From positions 62,001 through 126,000 of the forward strand of contig CAVQWS010000004.1 of assembly GCA_963717725.1 (NCBI GenBank): DNA of 64,000 bases. The letters are read 5' to 3'. Positions 32,793-43,453 of the stretch are shown here, piece after piece. How positions within the stretch are numbered: the first letter of the stretch is position 1; each line of letters begins with the position of its first letter. This stretch comes from AC-32 sp963717725. GTDB taxonomy: Bacteria; Actinomycetota; Thermoleophilia; Gaiellales; Gaiellaceae. The notes beneath the pieces were generated by a model, which was given only the letters and a program-made list of their open reading frames with translations, did not search any database and was not told the origin of the DNA. The translations under genes were made by a program, and so were the position numbers.

Positions 32793-34174
32793 CTAGGCGC
32801 GTGCCGGCTCGAACCTGAACTTCGCGCCCTCACGCGGGACTGCCGTCGGGTAGTCCCGCGTGAGGCAGGCGCGGCAGAGCTCGTTCGGCGGCCGGCGCGT
32901 CGAGGCCTCGAGGCCCTCCAGCGAGAGGTAGGCCAGCGAGGTGGCGCCGATGTGCTCGCGGATCTGCTCGACCGTCCGCGTGCTCGCGATCATCTCGTCC
33001 TCGGCGGCCAGGTCGATCCCGTAGAAGCACTGGCCGACGACCGGCGGCGCCGAGACGCGCACGTGCACCTCGGCCGCCCCGGCCTCGAACAGCAGCTCGA
33101 CGATCTTGCGCGTCGTGTTGCCGCGGACGATCGAGTCGTCGACGGCGACCACGCGCTTGCCCGCCACCTCGGCGAGCGGGTTGAACTTCAGCTTCACGCC
33201 CTGCTCGCGCAGGCCCTGGTCGGGCTGGATGAAGGTGCGGCCGACGTAGCGGTTCTTGATCAGGCCCTCGCTGAACGGGATTCCGGTCGCGCGCGAGAAG
33301 CCGATCGCGGCCGGCGTGCCGGAGTCGGGGATCGGCAGGACGAGGTCGGCCTCCACCGGCGCCTCGGCGGCCAGCCGCTCGCCCATGCGCAAGCGGGCGC
33401 CGTGCACCTCGACGCCGTCGAGCAGCGTGTCGGGGCGGGCCAGGTAGAAGAACTCGAAGATGCAGAGCGCGCCGTGCTCGGCGGGCTCGACCGCCTGCCG
33501 CGTGCGCACGCCGTCCTCGTCGATCAGTACCAGCTCGCCCGGTGCCAGCTCGCGCTCCAGCTCGGCGCCGACGAGGTCGAGGGCGCACGACTCGGAGGCG
33601 AGCAGCCACTCGCCGTGCTCTCCGCGACCGAGGCAGAGCGGCCGGAAGCCGTGCCGGTCGCGGAAGCCGATCAGCGTCCCGTTCGAGAGCGCGACCACCG
33701 AGAACGCGCCCTCGAGCCGGGCCATCGCGCCGGCGACGGCGTCCTCGAGCGGCGCCTCGTCGTTCGCGATCAGCGCGGCGATCAGCTCGGTGTCGGAGGT
33801 CGTGCCGAGCGTCACGCCCTCGGCCGCGAGCTGCTCGCGCAGCTCCGTCGCGTTGACGAGGTTGCCGTTGTGCCCGAGCGCGACCGTGCGCCCGTGCCCG
33901 CGCTGGATCAGCGGCTGCGCGTTCGCCCAGTGGGTCGAGCCGGTGGTCGAGTAGCGCGTGTGGCCGATCGCGGTGTCGCCGTGCAGGCCGCTGAGCTTCT
34001 GCTCGTCGAAGACCTGCGTGACGAGCCCCATGTCGCGCAGCACCGTCAGCCGGCCGTGGTCGGAGACCGCGATCCCGGCCGACTCCTGGCCGCGGTGCTG
34101 CAGCGCGAAGAGGCCGAAGAAGGCCACGCGCGCGACGTCGCGCCCGGGTGCGCGGATGCCGAAGACGCCGCACA

Positions 34175-34175
<1 letters not shown>
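32793..34175 (-). CDS. purF: Amidophosphoribosyltransferase
   Basis: 460 residues. The N-terminus MCGVFGIRAP places the nucleophile Cys2 after Met removal, with no propeptide. The glutaminase has GHTRYSTTGSTHWANAQPL. The PRTase domain has VVAVDDSIVRGNTTRKIVEL, the PRPP-binding loop. First committed step of purine synthesis. C-terminal Cys in ELCRACLTRDYP may bind Fe-S, as in the B. subtilis type. Its ATG overlaps the purL stop (TGATG). Confidence 0.95.
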
Positions 34176-36037
<1,862 letters not shown>

Positions 36038-36044
36038 GTGCCGG

Positions 36045-36050
36045 AGTCTA
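36045..36050 (-). promoter_or_regulatory. -10 box TAGACT before purL
   Basis: TAGACT on the minus strand with 7 nt to the CTG at 36037. The surrounding CTAGACTCC is shared with the purB promoter. Confidence 0.5.
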
Positions 36051-36081
36051 GCCGCCTCACAGGACAGGCCGGGCCGGCGTT

Positions 36082-36993
36082 ATGAATGTGATGACTCGCC
36101 ACCGCAACCTGGCGATGCTGATCGCCCTCGCGCTGATCTGGGGCTCCTCGTTCCTGTTCATCAAGGTCGCCGTCCGTGAGCTGACACCTGCGACGCTGAT
36201 CGTCGGCCGGCTCGGGCTCGCGGCGATCACGCTCGGCCTGCTCGTGCCGTTCGTCGTCGGCAGCGGCGAGACCGTCCGCCAGCTGCGCGCCAATTGGGTC
36301 TGGCTGGTCGTCGTCGCGCTCGTGAACACCGCGATCCCGTTCTGGTTGCTCTCCTGGGGAGAGACGCGGATCGACTCCGGGCTCGCCTCGATCATCCAGG
36401 CCTCGGTGCCGATCTTCAACGCGCTGATCGCGTTCGTCGCCTTCCGCGAGGTGCGGGTGACCGGGATGCGGCTCGTCGGCGTCGGGGTCGGCTTCCTCGG
36501 CGTCGCGCTGCTCGTCGGCGCACAGCCGGAGGGCAAGGCGCTCGGCGCCCTGGCGGTCGTCGGGATGGCGTTCTGCTACGGCCTCGGCGGGCTGCTGACC
36601 GGCCGCTACCTGAAGCCGGCCCAGCCGGTCGTGGTCTCCTTCGCCTCGACTGCGATCGCGACGCTCGTCTGGCTACCCGTCGGCATCGCGCAAGCGCCGG
36701 CGGAGCTGCCCGGTTGGAAGACGATCGGCTCGGTGCTCGCGCTCGGGATTCCCGGGACGGCACTCGCCTACCTGCTCTTCTTCGGCCTGATCACCGGCGC
36801 GGGCGCCGCATACGCGTCGCTCGTCACTTACCTCATCCCGCCGATCGCGCTGGCCTACGGTGCGGTCTTCCTCGGCGAGCGCTTCGGCGCCTCGGCCTTC
36901 GGCGGCCTGGCGTTGATCCTCGCCGGCGTGGCGCTTGGAACCGGAGCCGTCCGGGTCAAACGGGCGCGGCAGCCGCAGCCGGTCGACGGCTAG
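36082..36993 (+). CDS. EamA/DMT-family transporter, copy 1
   Basis: 303 residues, ten hydrophobic helices in two EamA repeats (about 10-142 and 155-290). ALIWGSSFLFIKVAV in helix 1 and SLVTYLIPPIALAYGAVFLGE near the end are EamA hallmarks. Probable exporter of amino acids or metabolites. A clear paralogue lies at 37348-38256: same length, with matching SGxxAIxxASxPIF and SLVTYLxP segments. The pair flanks a small lipoprotein gene. Confidence 0.85.
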   Translation: MNVMTRHRNLAMLIALALIWGSSFLFIKVAVRELTPATLIVGRLGLAAITLGLLVPFVVGSGETVRQLRANWVWLVVVALVNTAIPFWLLSWGETRIDSGLASIIQASVPIFNALIAFVAFREVRVTGMRLVGVGVGFLGVALLVGAQPEGKALGALAVVGMAFCYGLGGLLTGRYLKPAQPVVVSFASTAIATLVWLPVGIAQAPAELPGWKTIGSVLALGIPGTALAYLLFFGLITGAGAAYASLVTYLIPPIALAYGAVFLGERFGASAFGGLALILAGVALGTGAVRVKRARQPQPVDG

Positions 36994-37319
36994 TAACTCT
37001 TCGCCGCGTCGGCGAGCATCCCGGCGCACGGCAGGCAAAACGCGCTGATCTCGTCCGCCCGGTCGCTCAGGCGGCGCTTGGCCTCCTCGGGCCCGAGCAC
37101 GTCGTGGTACTGGCGGACGAGGGCGATGTACCGCTTGGTCGCCGCTGAGAAATGGGCGTCGTTGTACTGCGATGTAACCGTCTCGAGCCTGGAGATCTCG
37201 TAGTCGATCGCCTCGAACTTGTAGTTCATCGCCTTCTGGTCGGCCGGCTGGTTGTTGCCGCAGCCGCCGAGCAGCGCGGCCGCGAGCAGCACGGGCACGA
37301 TCGTGCGCGAGATCCGCAT
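36990..37319 (-). CDS. Small lipoprotein of unknown function
   Basis: 109 residues. The signal peptide MRISRTIVPVLLAAALLGGC ends in the lipobox LLGG-C20. The mature part is helical (EISRLETVTSQYNDAHFSAA) with a CLPC motif near residue 95 that could be redox-active or metal-binding. No family recognised. TAGATT lies 6 nt before the ATG. Transcribed against both DMT genes. Confidence 0.7.
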   Translation of the reverse strand: MRISRTIVPVLLAAALLGGCGNNQPADQKAMNYKFEAIDYEISRLETVTSQYNDAHFSAATKRYIALVRQYHDVLGPEEAKRRLSDRADEISAFCLPCAGMLADAAKSY

Positions 37320-37325
37320 ACCGCG

Positions 37326-37339
37326 AATCTAGCTAGCCT
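37326..37339. promoter_or_regulatory. Back-to-back leaderless promoters between lipoprotein and DMT copy 2
   Basis: Only 28 nt separate two divergent start codons. TAGATT (complement of 37326-37331) lies 6 nt from the lipoprotein ATG. TAGCCT (37334-37339) lies 8 nt from the GTG at 37348. The two -10 boxes are 2 nt apart, so polymerases at both would clash. Confidence 0.45.
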
Positions 37340-37347
37340 CGAAGGCG

Positions 37348-38256
37348 GTGTCGCGCTCCTACGTGATCTACATCGCGCTCCTGGCCGCCTTCTGGGGCGC
37401 GTCGTACATGTTCATCAAGGTCGCGGGCCGAGCCTTCGAGCCGGCGGCGATGATCATGCTCCGGCTGGTGATCGCCTCCTCGCTGCTGCTGGTCGTGCTG
37501 GCGGTGCAGCGAGGCTGGCACCGGACGGTCGGTGAGATGCGCGCGCTCGGCTGGGAGGGCTTCGCGCTCGGGGTCGTCAACGGCGCGATCCCGTTCACGC
37601 TGATCGCCTGGGGTGAGCGCCACATCGACTCGGGCGTGGCTGCGATCGCCAACGCCTCGCTGCCGATCTTCGTGATCCTGCTCGCGATCCGGTTCAAGCC
37701 GAGCGAGACCGTGCGCGGGCTGCGGCTGGCCGGCTTTCTGCTCGGTCTCGTCGGCGTCGGCGTGCTCGCGGGCGTCCACCCGGAGGGCGGCTGGTGGGGC
37801 GTGGCGGGGACGCTGGCCGTCGTCGTCGCCTCGGTCTCATACGCCGTCGGGAGCCTCTGGGGCCAGCGTCTGATCGCCAACACCAGCGGGCTCGTGCTCT
37901 CGGCGAGCTCGATGCTCGGCGGGCTGGTCGTGCTGCTGCCGTTCGGACTGGCACAGCTCCCGTCGGCGGTGCCCGGCTGGAAAGAGGTCGGTTCGGTGAT
38001 CGCGCTGGCGGTGATCGGGACGGCGCTCGCGCAGATCATCCTCTACCGCGTGCTGCGCAGCGACGGCTCGGCTCGGGTCAGCCTCGTCACCTACCTGCTG
38101 CCGGTGACCGCACTCTTTTACGGCGTCGTGCTGCTCGGCGAGCCGCTGACCTGGGAGGAGCTGGCCGGGATGGCACTGATCCTCGGTGGGGTCGCGCTCG
38201 GCTCCGGCGCCGTGCGCTTCGCCCGGCGCGAGCCGCTCGCCGCGCCCTCGCCGTGA
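37348..38256 (+). CDS. EamA/DMT-family transporter, copy 2
   Basis: 302 residues, ten helices. LLAAFWGASYMFIKVAG in helix 1, IDSGVAAIANASLPIF in the first repeat and SLVTYLLPVTALFYGVVLLGE in the second. Closely parallel to copy 1 at 36082, consistent with local duplication followed by divergence. The stop overlaps the GTG of a GNAT gene (GTGA). Confidence 0.85.
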   Translation: MSRSYVIYIALLAAFWGASYMFIKVAGRAFEPAAMIMLRLVIASSLLLVVLAVQRGWHRTVGEMRALGWEGFALGVVNGAIPFTLIAWGERHIDSGVAAIANASLPIFVILLAIRFKPSETVRGLRLAGFLLGLVGVGVLAGVHPEGGWWGVAGTLAVVVASVSYAVGSLWGQRLIANTSGLVLSASSMLGGLVVLLPFGLAQLPSAVPGWKEVGSVIALAVIGTALAQIILYRVLRSDGSARVSLVTYLLPVTALFYGVVLLGEPLTWEELAGMALILGGVALGSGAVRFARREPLAAPSP

Positions 38257-38762
38257 ATGTCAGCTTGCGGCGGGCCGAGCCGCGCGATGTCGACTTCCTG
38301 CTCGAGCTGATGACGCACGAGGACGTCGATCCGTATATGGCCGTCATCCGCCCGCGCGACCGCGACGGGCTGCTCGAGGAGATCGAGCGCTCGCAGGCCG
38401 AGGCCGAGGAGTACGGCCGCTTCGTGATCGAGGTCGACGGCGAGCCGGCGGGCCTGATGGGCTTCCAGGTCGCGAACAAGCGCAGCCGGATCGCCAACCT
38501 GGGCTCGCTGGCGGTGCACCCCTCCTTCCGCGGCAAGCGGCTGGCGGACGAGGCCGCGCGGCTCTTCCAGCGCCACCTGATCTTGGAGCTCGGCTACCAC
38601 CGGCTCCAGCTCGAGATCTACGGCTTCAACGAGCGGGCCCAGCGACACGCGGAACGGGCGGGCTTCGTCCGCGAAGGCGTACGTCGAAAGGCGTACGACC
38701 GCCACGGCGAGTGGGTGGACGGCGTGATCTACGGCCTCGTGCGGGAGGACCTGGAGAGCTAG
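38253..38762 (+). CDS. GNAT-family N-acetyltransferase
   Basis: 169 residues. VSLRRAEPRDVDFLLELM starts the fold. NLGSLAVHPSFRGKRLADEAARL is motif A for acetyl-CoA (R-G-K-x-L-x-x-x-A). LGYHRLQLEIYGFNERAQRH and AGFVREGVRRKAYDRHGEWVD form the C-terminal arm, as in RimJ/ribosomal-protein- or spermidine-type acetyltransferases. Substrate unknown. Coupled to DMT copy 2. Confidence 0.85.
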   Translation: MNVSLRRAEPRDVDFLLELMTHEDVDPYMAVIRPRDRDGLLEEIERSQAEAEEYGRFVIEVDGEPAGLMGFQVANKRSRIANLGSLAVHPSFRGKRLADEAARLFQRHLILELGYHRLQLEIYGFNERAQRHAERAGFVREGVRRKAYDRHGEWVDGVIYGLVREDLES

Positions 38763-39799
38763 CGCTCGAGGAACGCGACGCGGCCGTTCGCGCCCGAGGC
38801 CCAGCAGGCGTTCGGGTTCCCGCAGTCGACGGTGTCGAGGCTGCCGTCGTCGAAGCGCTGCCACGTCGTGCCCGCATCCGTGCTGACGTCGCTCCCGGAG
38901 GGGCCGACCGCGAGCGCGGTGTTCCCGTTCAGCCAGGTCGCGCCTGAGCGGTACTCGGAGGGCGCGCCGCCTAGGAGGTTCCAGCTCGCGCCACCGTCGC
39001 TCGTCCGCGCGAAGTTGTCCGGCGACGCCGTCTCGAGCAGGAAGTCGCCGCCGACCGCAAGGCCGTGCTGCTGGTCGCGGAAGGCAAGCGCGAAGATCCC
39101 GGCCGTCGGGCCGCTGTTCATCGGCGTCGGCGCCACCGTCCAGGACGCCCCGCCGTCGTCGGAGCGGAAGACACGGGCCTGGGCGCCACCACCAGTGCCG
39201 AACCACGCCCGGCGCCCGTGGTCGGTGGTGATGCACTGGCCGCTCGCGGCGAAGGCGAACTCGCCCGGCAGTGCAGTCGGCATCTGCAGCCCGGTCAAGT
39301 GCCAGTGGAGCCCGCCGTCGTCGGTCGCGATCACGCGGAAGTGCTGCCCGTCCGGAGGGTCGGACACGGCGAGGCCGCGGCGTGCGTCGAAGAACGTCAT
39401 GCAGTCGTAGAACGCGGTCGGCTCCTGGTTCACGAACGTGAGCGTCCAGCTCTGCCCGCCGTTTGCGGTGACGTAGATGCGGAAGTCCGTGGGGTTGTCG
39501 CCGATCGACTGGATTACCGCGTGGTTCGCGTCGAAAGCCTCGATGTCCCGGAACTGCAGGGTGGCGGTGCCAGGCGGGCCGACGCTCTGCCAGGTGGCGC
39601 CGCGGTCGGTCGTCCGCAGGACGGTGCCGAGGCTGCCGCTGGCCCACGCGGTCGTCGAGCTCACAGCCGAGAGGCCGCGGAGCCTCGCGGACGAGCCCGT
39701 CGGCGTGTCGTGCCAGGCGTAGCCGTGTGGGGCGGCCGACGCGAGGGACACCCCCACGACGCCGAAGAGTGCAACGAGCAGCGTGATCCGCTTCGTCAC
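38759..39799 (-). CDS. Secreted YCF48/BNR-type beta-propeller protein
   Basis: 346 residues. The signal peptide VTKRITLLVALFGVVGVSLA is followed by repeated Asp-box/BNR units: TTDRGATWQSV, TANGGQSWTLT, TDDGGLHWHLT, SDDGGASWTVA, TSDGGASWNLL, STDAGTTWQRF. The spacing fits a six- or seven-bladed propeller. Related to YCF48 (photosystem II assembly) and BNR proteins; outside phototrophs the role is unknown. GTG 39799 is chosen by the signal peptide and a TATGGT box 8 nt upstream. Confidence 0.75.
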   Translation of the reverse strand: MTKRITLLVALFGVVGVSLASAAPHGYAWHDTPTGSSARLRGLSAVSSTTAWASGSLGTVLRTTDRGATWQSVGPPGTATLQFRDIEAFDANHAVIQSIGDNPTDFRIYVTANGGQSWTLTFVNQEPTAFYDCMTFFDARRGLAVSDPPDGQHFRVIATDDGGLHWHLTGLQMPTALPGEFAFAASGQCITTDHGRRAWFGTGGGAQARVFRSDDGGASWTVAPTPMNSGPTAGIFALAFRDQQHGLAVGGDFLLETASPDNFARTSDGGASWNLLGGAPSEYRSGATWLNGNTALAVGPSGSDVSTDAGTTWQRFDDGSLDTVDCGNPNACWASGANGRVAFLER

Positions 39800-39841
39800 A
39801 GCGCGGAACCATAACGCAGGTCGGCGCGCCACGCGCCGCAG

Positions 39842-39847
39842 TAGGCT
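39842..39847 (+). promoter_or_regulatory. -10 box TAGGCT before the SnoaL-like gene
   Basis: TAGGCT with 6 nt (GCGGCC) to ATG 39854. The identical box and near-identical spacer precede the gloA-like gene at 43454. Confidence 0.5.
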
Positions 39848-39853
39848 GCGGCC

Positions 39854-40243
39854 ATGGCTGCAGTGAGCCACGCGAGGCGCTGGGCAGACGGTTACCAGCT
39901 CGCCTGGGAGGCGGACGACCCGGTAGCGGCAGCCGCGCTCTACCGCCCCGACTGCGTCTTCCGCTCGGCGCCCTTCCGCGAGCCGGAGCCGCCGATCGAC
40001 TACACGACGCGGGTCTACCCGGAGGCGCGGGCCGAGGATGTGCGCTTCGGGGAGCCGGTCGAGGAAGGTGACCGCGCGGCCGTCGAGTGGTGGGCAACGC
40101 TGGTGCTCCCGAACGGGGAGGAGCAGGCGATCGCCGGCTGCTCGGTGCTGCGCTTCGACGACCAGGGCCTCGTCGTCGAAGCGCGGGACTACTGGCACAT
40201 GGAGCCGGGCCGCCGCAAGCCGCACGACACCTGGGGCAAGTGA
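39854..40243 (+). CDS. SnoaL/NTF2-like protein
   Basis: 129 residues. The NTF2 cone fold is suggested by ARRWADGYQLAWEADDPVAA (helices), ALYRPDCVFRSAPFRE, then beta strands with WWATLVLPNGEEQAIAGCSV and LVVEARDYWHMEPG. Such domains are small enzymes or ligand binders (epoxide hydrolase, isomerase-like). The stop overlaps the GTG of the MFS gene. Confidence 0.75.
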   Translation: MAAVSHARRWADGYQLAWEADDPVAAAALYRPDCVFRSAPFREPEPPIDYTTRVYPEARAEDVRFGEPVEEGDRAAVEWWATLVLPNGEEQAIAGCSVLRFDDQGLVVEARDYWHMEPGRRKPHDTWGK

Positions 40244-41541
40244 AGCGCTGGCCGCTCGCGGTCGCAGTCGCGGTCGCGTTCGCGGACTCCTCGATCGTCG
40301 TGCTCGCCCTGCCCGAGCTGTACGGGCAGTTCAACACCTCGATCGAGGGCGTCTCGTGGGTGGTGACCTCATACAACCTCGCGGTCGCGGTGACCGCGCT
40401 GGCGCTGCTCTTCTTCGTCCACCGGCTGCGTTCGGCCGTGCTGCTCGGCGCCGGTCTCGTGCTCTTCCTCGCCGCCTCGATCGCGTGCGCTTCCTCGCAG
40501 AGCCTCGCGTTCCTGATCGGGGCGCGGAGTGTCCAGGGCGTCGGCGCGGCGCTGCTGCTAGCGGGAGCGCTGCCGGTGCTCGGGCGCGCGCAGTGGACGG
40601 CGGCGGGGACGTTCGGGCTCGCGCTCGGACCCGCTCTCGGCGGCGTCCTGACCCAGGCGTTCGACTGGCGGGCGATCTTCATCGCCCAGGCGCCAGTCGC
40701 CGCGCTCGGACTGCTCGGCGTCTGGCGCGCTCACGTCAAGGTCGAGGCGGAGGAGGGCTGGAGCCCGTCGCTCAAGCGGACGCTGCCCGCGAACGCCTGC
40801 CTCGGGCTGGTTTTCGGCGCGCTGGTCGGAGCGCTCTTCCTGGCGGTGCTGCTCGTGATCAGCGTCTGGGGCTACTCGCCAATCGCCGGAGCCGGGATCG
40901 TCAGCGCCCTACCGCTGGCCGCCCTGCTCGTGCGGCCGCTCAGGCTCTCGGGGCCGATCGCGGTCTGCGGCGGCGCGGGGCTGCTGAGCATCGGGCTGGT
41001 CGGGCTCGCTTTGCTGCCCTCGGCCAGCGTCGGCTTCATGATCTGGTCGCTCGCGTTGTGCGGCGCCGGTCTCGGCCTGGCCGTGCCCGTGCTCTCGAAC
41101 GCGGCGCTCGACCTGGGCTCGGGGCTGACCCGCAGCGGCACGCTGACCGTCGGCGCCCGGCACATCGGGCTGGTGCTGGCGCTCGCACTGATCGCACCGC
41201 TGCTCGCCTCCAAGGTCCCCGATGCGGGAGACAAGGCGCTCCTGCGAGGAACGGCGGTGCTGCTCGACGCGCCGATCGGCCTGGACAAGAAGGTGCCGGT
41301 CGCGCTCGACCTGCGCAAGGCCTTCGCCAAGGCGCAGGAGGGCGAGACCCCCGACCTGAAAGAGCCGTTCAACGCGCACGGGGCCCAGAGCGACTCCGCG
41401 CTCGCGGCCGTGCGTGACGACCTCTTCGGAGCGATCGCCGCGACGATCACCCGCGCGACGCGCCCGGCCTTCTTCCTCTGCGCGGGGTTCGCCGCGGCGG
41501 CGCTACTCGTGGCCGCCGCCTACCGCCGGAGGTTCACGTGA
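40240..41541 (+). CDS. MFS transporter
   Basis: 433 residues, about 12-13 helices. VAVAFADSSIVVLALPELY in helix 1 is the DHA2-like motif D-x-x-I-V. LIGARSVQGVGAALLLAGALPVL is the R-x-x-Q-G-x-G-A motif. A soluble stretch of about 60 residues (about 345-405, DKKVPVALDLRKAFAKAQEG region) precedes the last helix, unusual for the family. Coupled at both ends (GTGA with the SnoaL-like gene, 4-nt overlap with the following gene). Substrate unknown. Confidence 0.75.
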   Translation: MKRWPLAVAVAVAFADSSIVVLALPELYGQFNTSIEGVSWVVTSYNLAVAVTALALLFFVHRLRSAVLLGAGLVLFLAASIACASSQSLAFLIGARSVQGVGAALLLAGALPVLGRAQWTAAGTFGLALGPALGGVLTQAFDWRAIFIAQAPVAALGLLGVWRAHVKVEAEEGWSPSLKRTLPANACLGLVFGALVGALFLAVLLVISVWGYSPIAGAGIVSALPLAALLVRPLRLSGPIAVCGGAGLLSIGLVGLALLPSASVGFMIWSLALCGAGLGLAVPVLSNAALDLGSGLTRSGTLTVGARHIGLVLALALIAPLLASKVPDAGDKALLRGTAVLLDAPIGLDKKVPVALDLRKAFAKAQEGETPDLKEPFNAHGAQSDSALAAVRDDLFGAIAATITRATRPAFFLCAGFAAAALLVAAAYRRRFT

Positions 41542-41987
41542 AAGCCGCTGCGTGGGTCCTGGTGGCGCTGCTCCTGAGCGGCGCCGCCCTCGTCGGCGTC
41601 GAGCTCGGCAAGGGGGCTCTCGACGAGCCGGCGCCGAAGATCGCCAACCCCTGCCAGCCGCGCGAGGGGCGCACCGGTGGGATCGACGCGACGATTCAGC
41701 GGATCGTGCTCGACGGCCTCGACGGCGCGGCCTGCCGGCTGCACACGACGCGCGAGGAGCTCGTGCTCTCGCTCGGCGGCTCCGGGTTGGGCGTCACCCG
41801 TCGCTGGGACGAGCACACGATCGAGGTCGCGCTGCGGGCCGGCCTGCTGCGCTCGGTGGACGACGCCGAGCAGCGCGGCGACGTGCCGAGCTTTCTCGCG
41901 CCCGCCCTGCGCCAGCTCGTCGAGAGCGCGCCGCTCGACAAGCTGGTTCGCGGTGGGATCGGCCTGAGCGACTTCTTCGGCGGCTAA
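41538..41987 (+). CDS. Membrane-anchored protein of unknown function
   Basis: 149 residues. An N-terminal membrane segment (about 3-24, AAAWVLVALLLSGAALVGVEL) is followed by an external domain with Cys in IANPCQPREG and AACRLHTTREELVLSL. GTG 41538 overlaps the MFS stop, suggesting a joint role in transport. The end overlaps the convergent cupin gene by 4 nt. No family recognised. Confidence 0.65.
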   Translation: MKAAAWVLVALLLSGAALVGVELGKGALDEPAPKIANPCQPREGRTGGIDATIQRIVLDGLDGAACRLHTTREELVLSLGGSGLGVTRRWDEHTIEVALRAGLLRSVDDAEQRGDVPSFLAPALRQLVESAPLDKLVRGGIGLSDFFGG

Positions 41988-42319
41988 CTCTCGGGCTTCG
42001 GCAGCGCCGGCGCGTCCACGCAGACCACGGTCGCGTCCTCGTCGCCGAGCACGACATAGGAGTGCGCGACCCCGGCCGGCGTGACGATCACGTCGCCGGG
42101 CTCCGCGTCCAGGCTCTCGCCCTCGACCGTCCAGCGCATTCGCCCGGAGCGGATCGTGATCACGTGATCCTGCGGCGGGTTGTGGACGTGCGTCTCCTTC
42201 ACCTGTCCGGCCGGGTGCGTGACGAGGTGCACCTCGAGGTTGTCGAGCCAGATGCCCTCGTCCTCGTCCTTGGGCCGCGCGAAGCGGCTGTAGTTCGTCT
42301 TGTCGGTGATCTTGACCAT
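41984..42319 (-). CDS. Cupin-domain protein
   Basis: 111 residues. Cupin motif 1 is KETHVHNPPQDHVITIRSGRMRW (two His, then His) and motif 2 is PGDVIVTPAGVAHSYV (Pro-Gly and His). The metal-binding His set is present. Small single-domain cupins act as dioxygenases, isomerases or sensors. A strong Shine-Dalgarno AAGGAGGAG precedes the ATG. It follows a GST-GNAT gene by 15 nt. Confidence 0.8.
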   Translation of the reverse strand: MVKITDKTNYSRFARPKDEDEGIWLDNLEVHLVTHPAGQVKETHVHNPPQDHVITIRSGRMRWTVEGESLDAEPGDVIVTPAGVAHSYVVLGDEDATVVCVDAPALPKPES

Positions 42320-42334
42320 CGGCTCCTCCTTCGT

Positions 42335-42979
42335 TCAGCGCTCGCGGTAGTCCGCGGCGACGAGGTCCTGGTACTCGGGATGGCGCTCGATGAAAGCCGC
42401 CACGAACGGGCACAGCGGCACGACCTCGAGCCCTTCGCTGCGGGCGTCGTCGAGCGCCGTCGCGACCAGCGCGCTGCCGAGCCCGCGGCCCTCGAGCGCC
42501 TCGTCCACCTCGGTGTGGATGAACGCGATCCGGCCGTCGCGGCGGTGGTAGGCAGTCTCGCCGATCATCCGCTCGCCGTCGCGCAGCTCGTAGCGCGAGG
42601 CCTCCGGCACGTTCACCACGGTCGGCTCCTCGGACGGCTCGGGGCCGGGCTCGAGCTTGAAGTACTCGACCAGTCGGCCTGGCGCGTCGGACTGCCGTGC
42701 CTCCCGGTGGTCGAGGAAGCGGCGGCGATGGGCTTCGGCGTACTGCCACGGCTGCTTGTCTTGCAGATAGCCGAAGATCGCCCGCGTGCCGTGGAAGAAC
42801 CGGCCGTCCTCGGTCTCGAGCACGGGCGTCATGTCGCTGCCCGAACGCTCGCGCAGGCCGTCGCGCTGCTCGGGCCAGGGCTCGACCTGCCGCGCGACGA
42901 AGTCGAGCCCGAGCTCGGTCAGCACCTCGCGCACGGCCGAGGAGAACGGGCACCACTCCGCCTGGTAGAGCGTCACCAT
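42335..42979 (-). CDS. Glutaredoxin/GST N-terminal domain fused to a GNAT-like acetyltransferase
   Basis: 214 residues. Residues 1-80 are a thioredoxin-fold domain of GST-N/glutaredoxin type: LYQAEWCPFSSAVREVLTEL with a monothiol CPFS at C10, MTPVLETEDGRFFHGTRAIF with the cis-Pro. Residues about 120-214 are a small YidJ-type GNAT: SRYELRDGERMIGETAYHRR, FIHTEVDEALEGRGLGSALV, CPFVAAFIERHPEYQDLV. The fusion suggests a thiol-dependent acyl-transfer or detoxification step; that is inference. ATG 42979 overlaps the CDGSH-gene stop (TGATG). Confidence 0.8.
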   Translation of the reverse strand: MVTLYQAEWCPFSSAVREVLTELGLDFVARQVEPWPEQRDGLRERSGSDMTPVLETEDGRFFHGTRAIFGYLQDKQPWQYAEAHRRRFLDHREARQSDAPGRLVEYFKLEPGPEPSEEPTVVNVPEASRYELRDGERMIGETAYHRRDGRIAFIHTEVDEALEGRGLGSALVATALDDARSEGLEVVPLCPFVAAFIERHPEYQDLVAADYRER

Positions 42980-43404
42980 CAGCCCGCGAAGCCGTTCGTC
43001 CTGTGCGTGCCGTCGCAGAAGGGCTTGTTGGCCGAGCCGCCGCAGCGGCAGAGGGCCGCCTTCTCGCCCTCGTAGAGCACGTTGCCGTCGGCGTCGAGCA
43101 CTCGTACGCCGCCGCGGATCAGCAGCGGCCCGCCGGCGGAGGCCCTCACCTCGAGGGGCTCGGTCCGCGGCTCCGCCGCTCCGGGACGCCGCGTGCGCAG
43201 GGCACCGGAGGGGCACTGCGCGACCGCGTCTTCGACCTCGTCCGTCGAGGCCGCCTCGATGTCCACCCAGGGCCGTCGGTCGGGGTCGAACACCTTCGGC
43301 AGCGCGCGGATGCAGTTGTGCGAGTGGTAGCAGAGGCGCGGCTGCCACTCGACGACGATCTCGTCGGTCGAGTACTCGCGGACCGCATGCGGCTCACGGG
43401 CCAT
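42979..43404 (-). CDS. Divergent ferredoxin plus CDGSH iron-sulfur protein
   Basis: 141 residues. The N-terminal half (about 15-75) is a Fer4_19-like mono-cluster ferredoxin: LCYHSHNCIRALPKVF and VAQCPSGALR give the Cys ligands. The C-terminal part holds the CDGSH motif CRCGGSANKPFCDGTH (C-x-C-x2-S-x3-P-x-C-D-G-T-H) for a [2Fe-2S] cluster. Role inferred as electron or cluster transfer. TACCAT lies 6 nt before ATG 43404. First gene of a unit with the GST-GNAT and cupin genes. Confidence 0.88.
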   Translation of the reverse strand: MAREPHAVREYSTDEIVVEWQPRLCYHSHNCIRALPKVFDPDRRPWVDIEAASTDEVEDAVAQCPSGALRTRRPGAAEPRTEPLEVRASAGGPLLIRGGVRVLDADGNVLYEGEKAALCRCGGSANKPFCDGTHRTNGFAG

Positions 43405-43453
43405 GGGCCGATGGTACGTCTGGCGGGTGGTGTGAGCGCGGTAGGCTCCGGCC

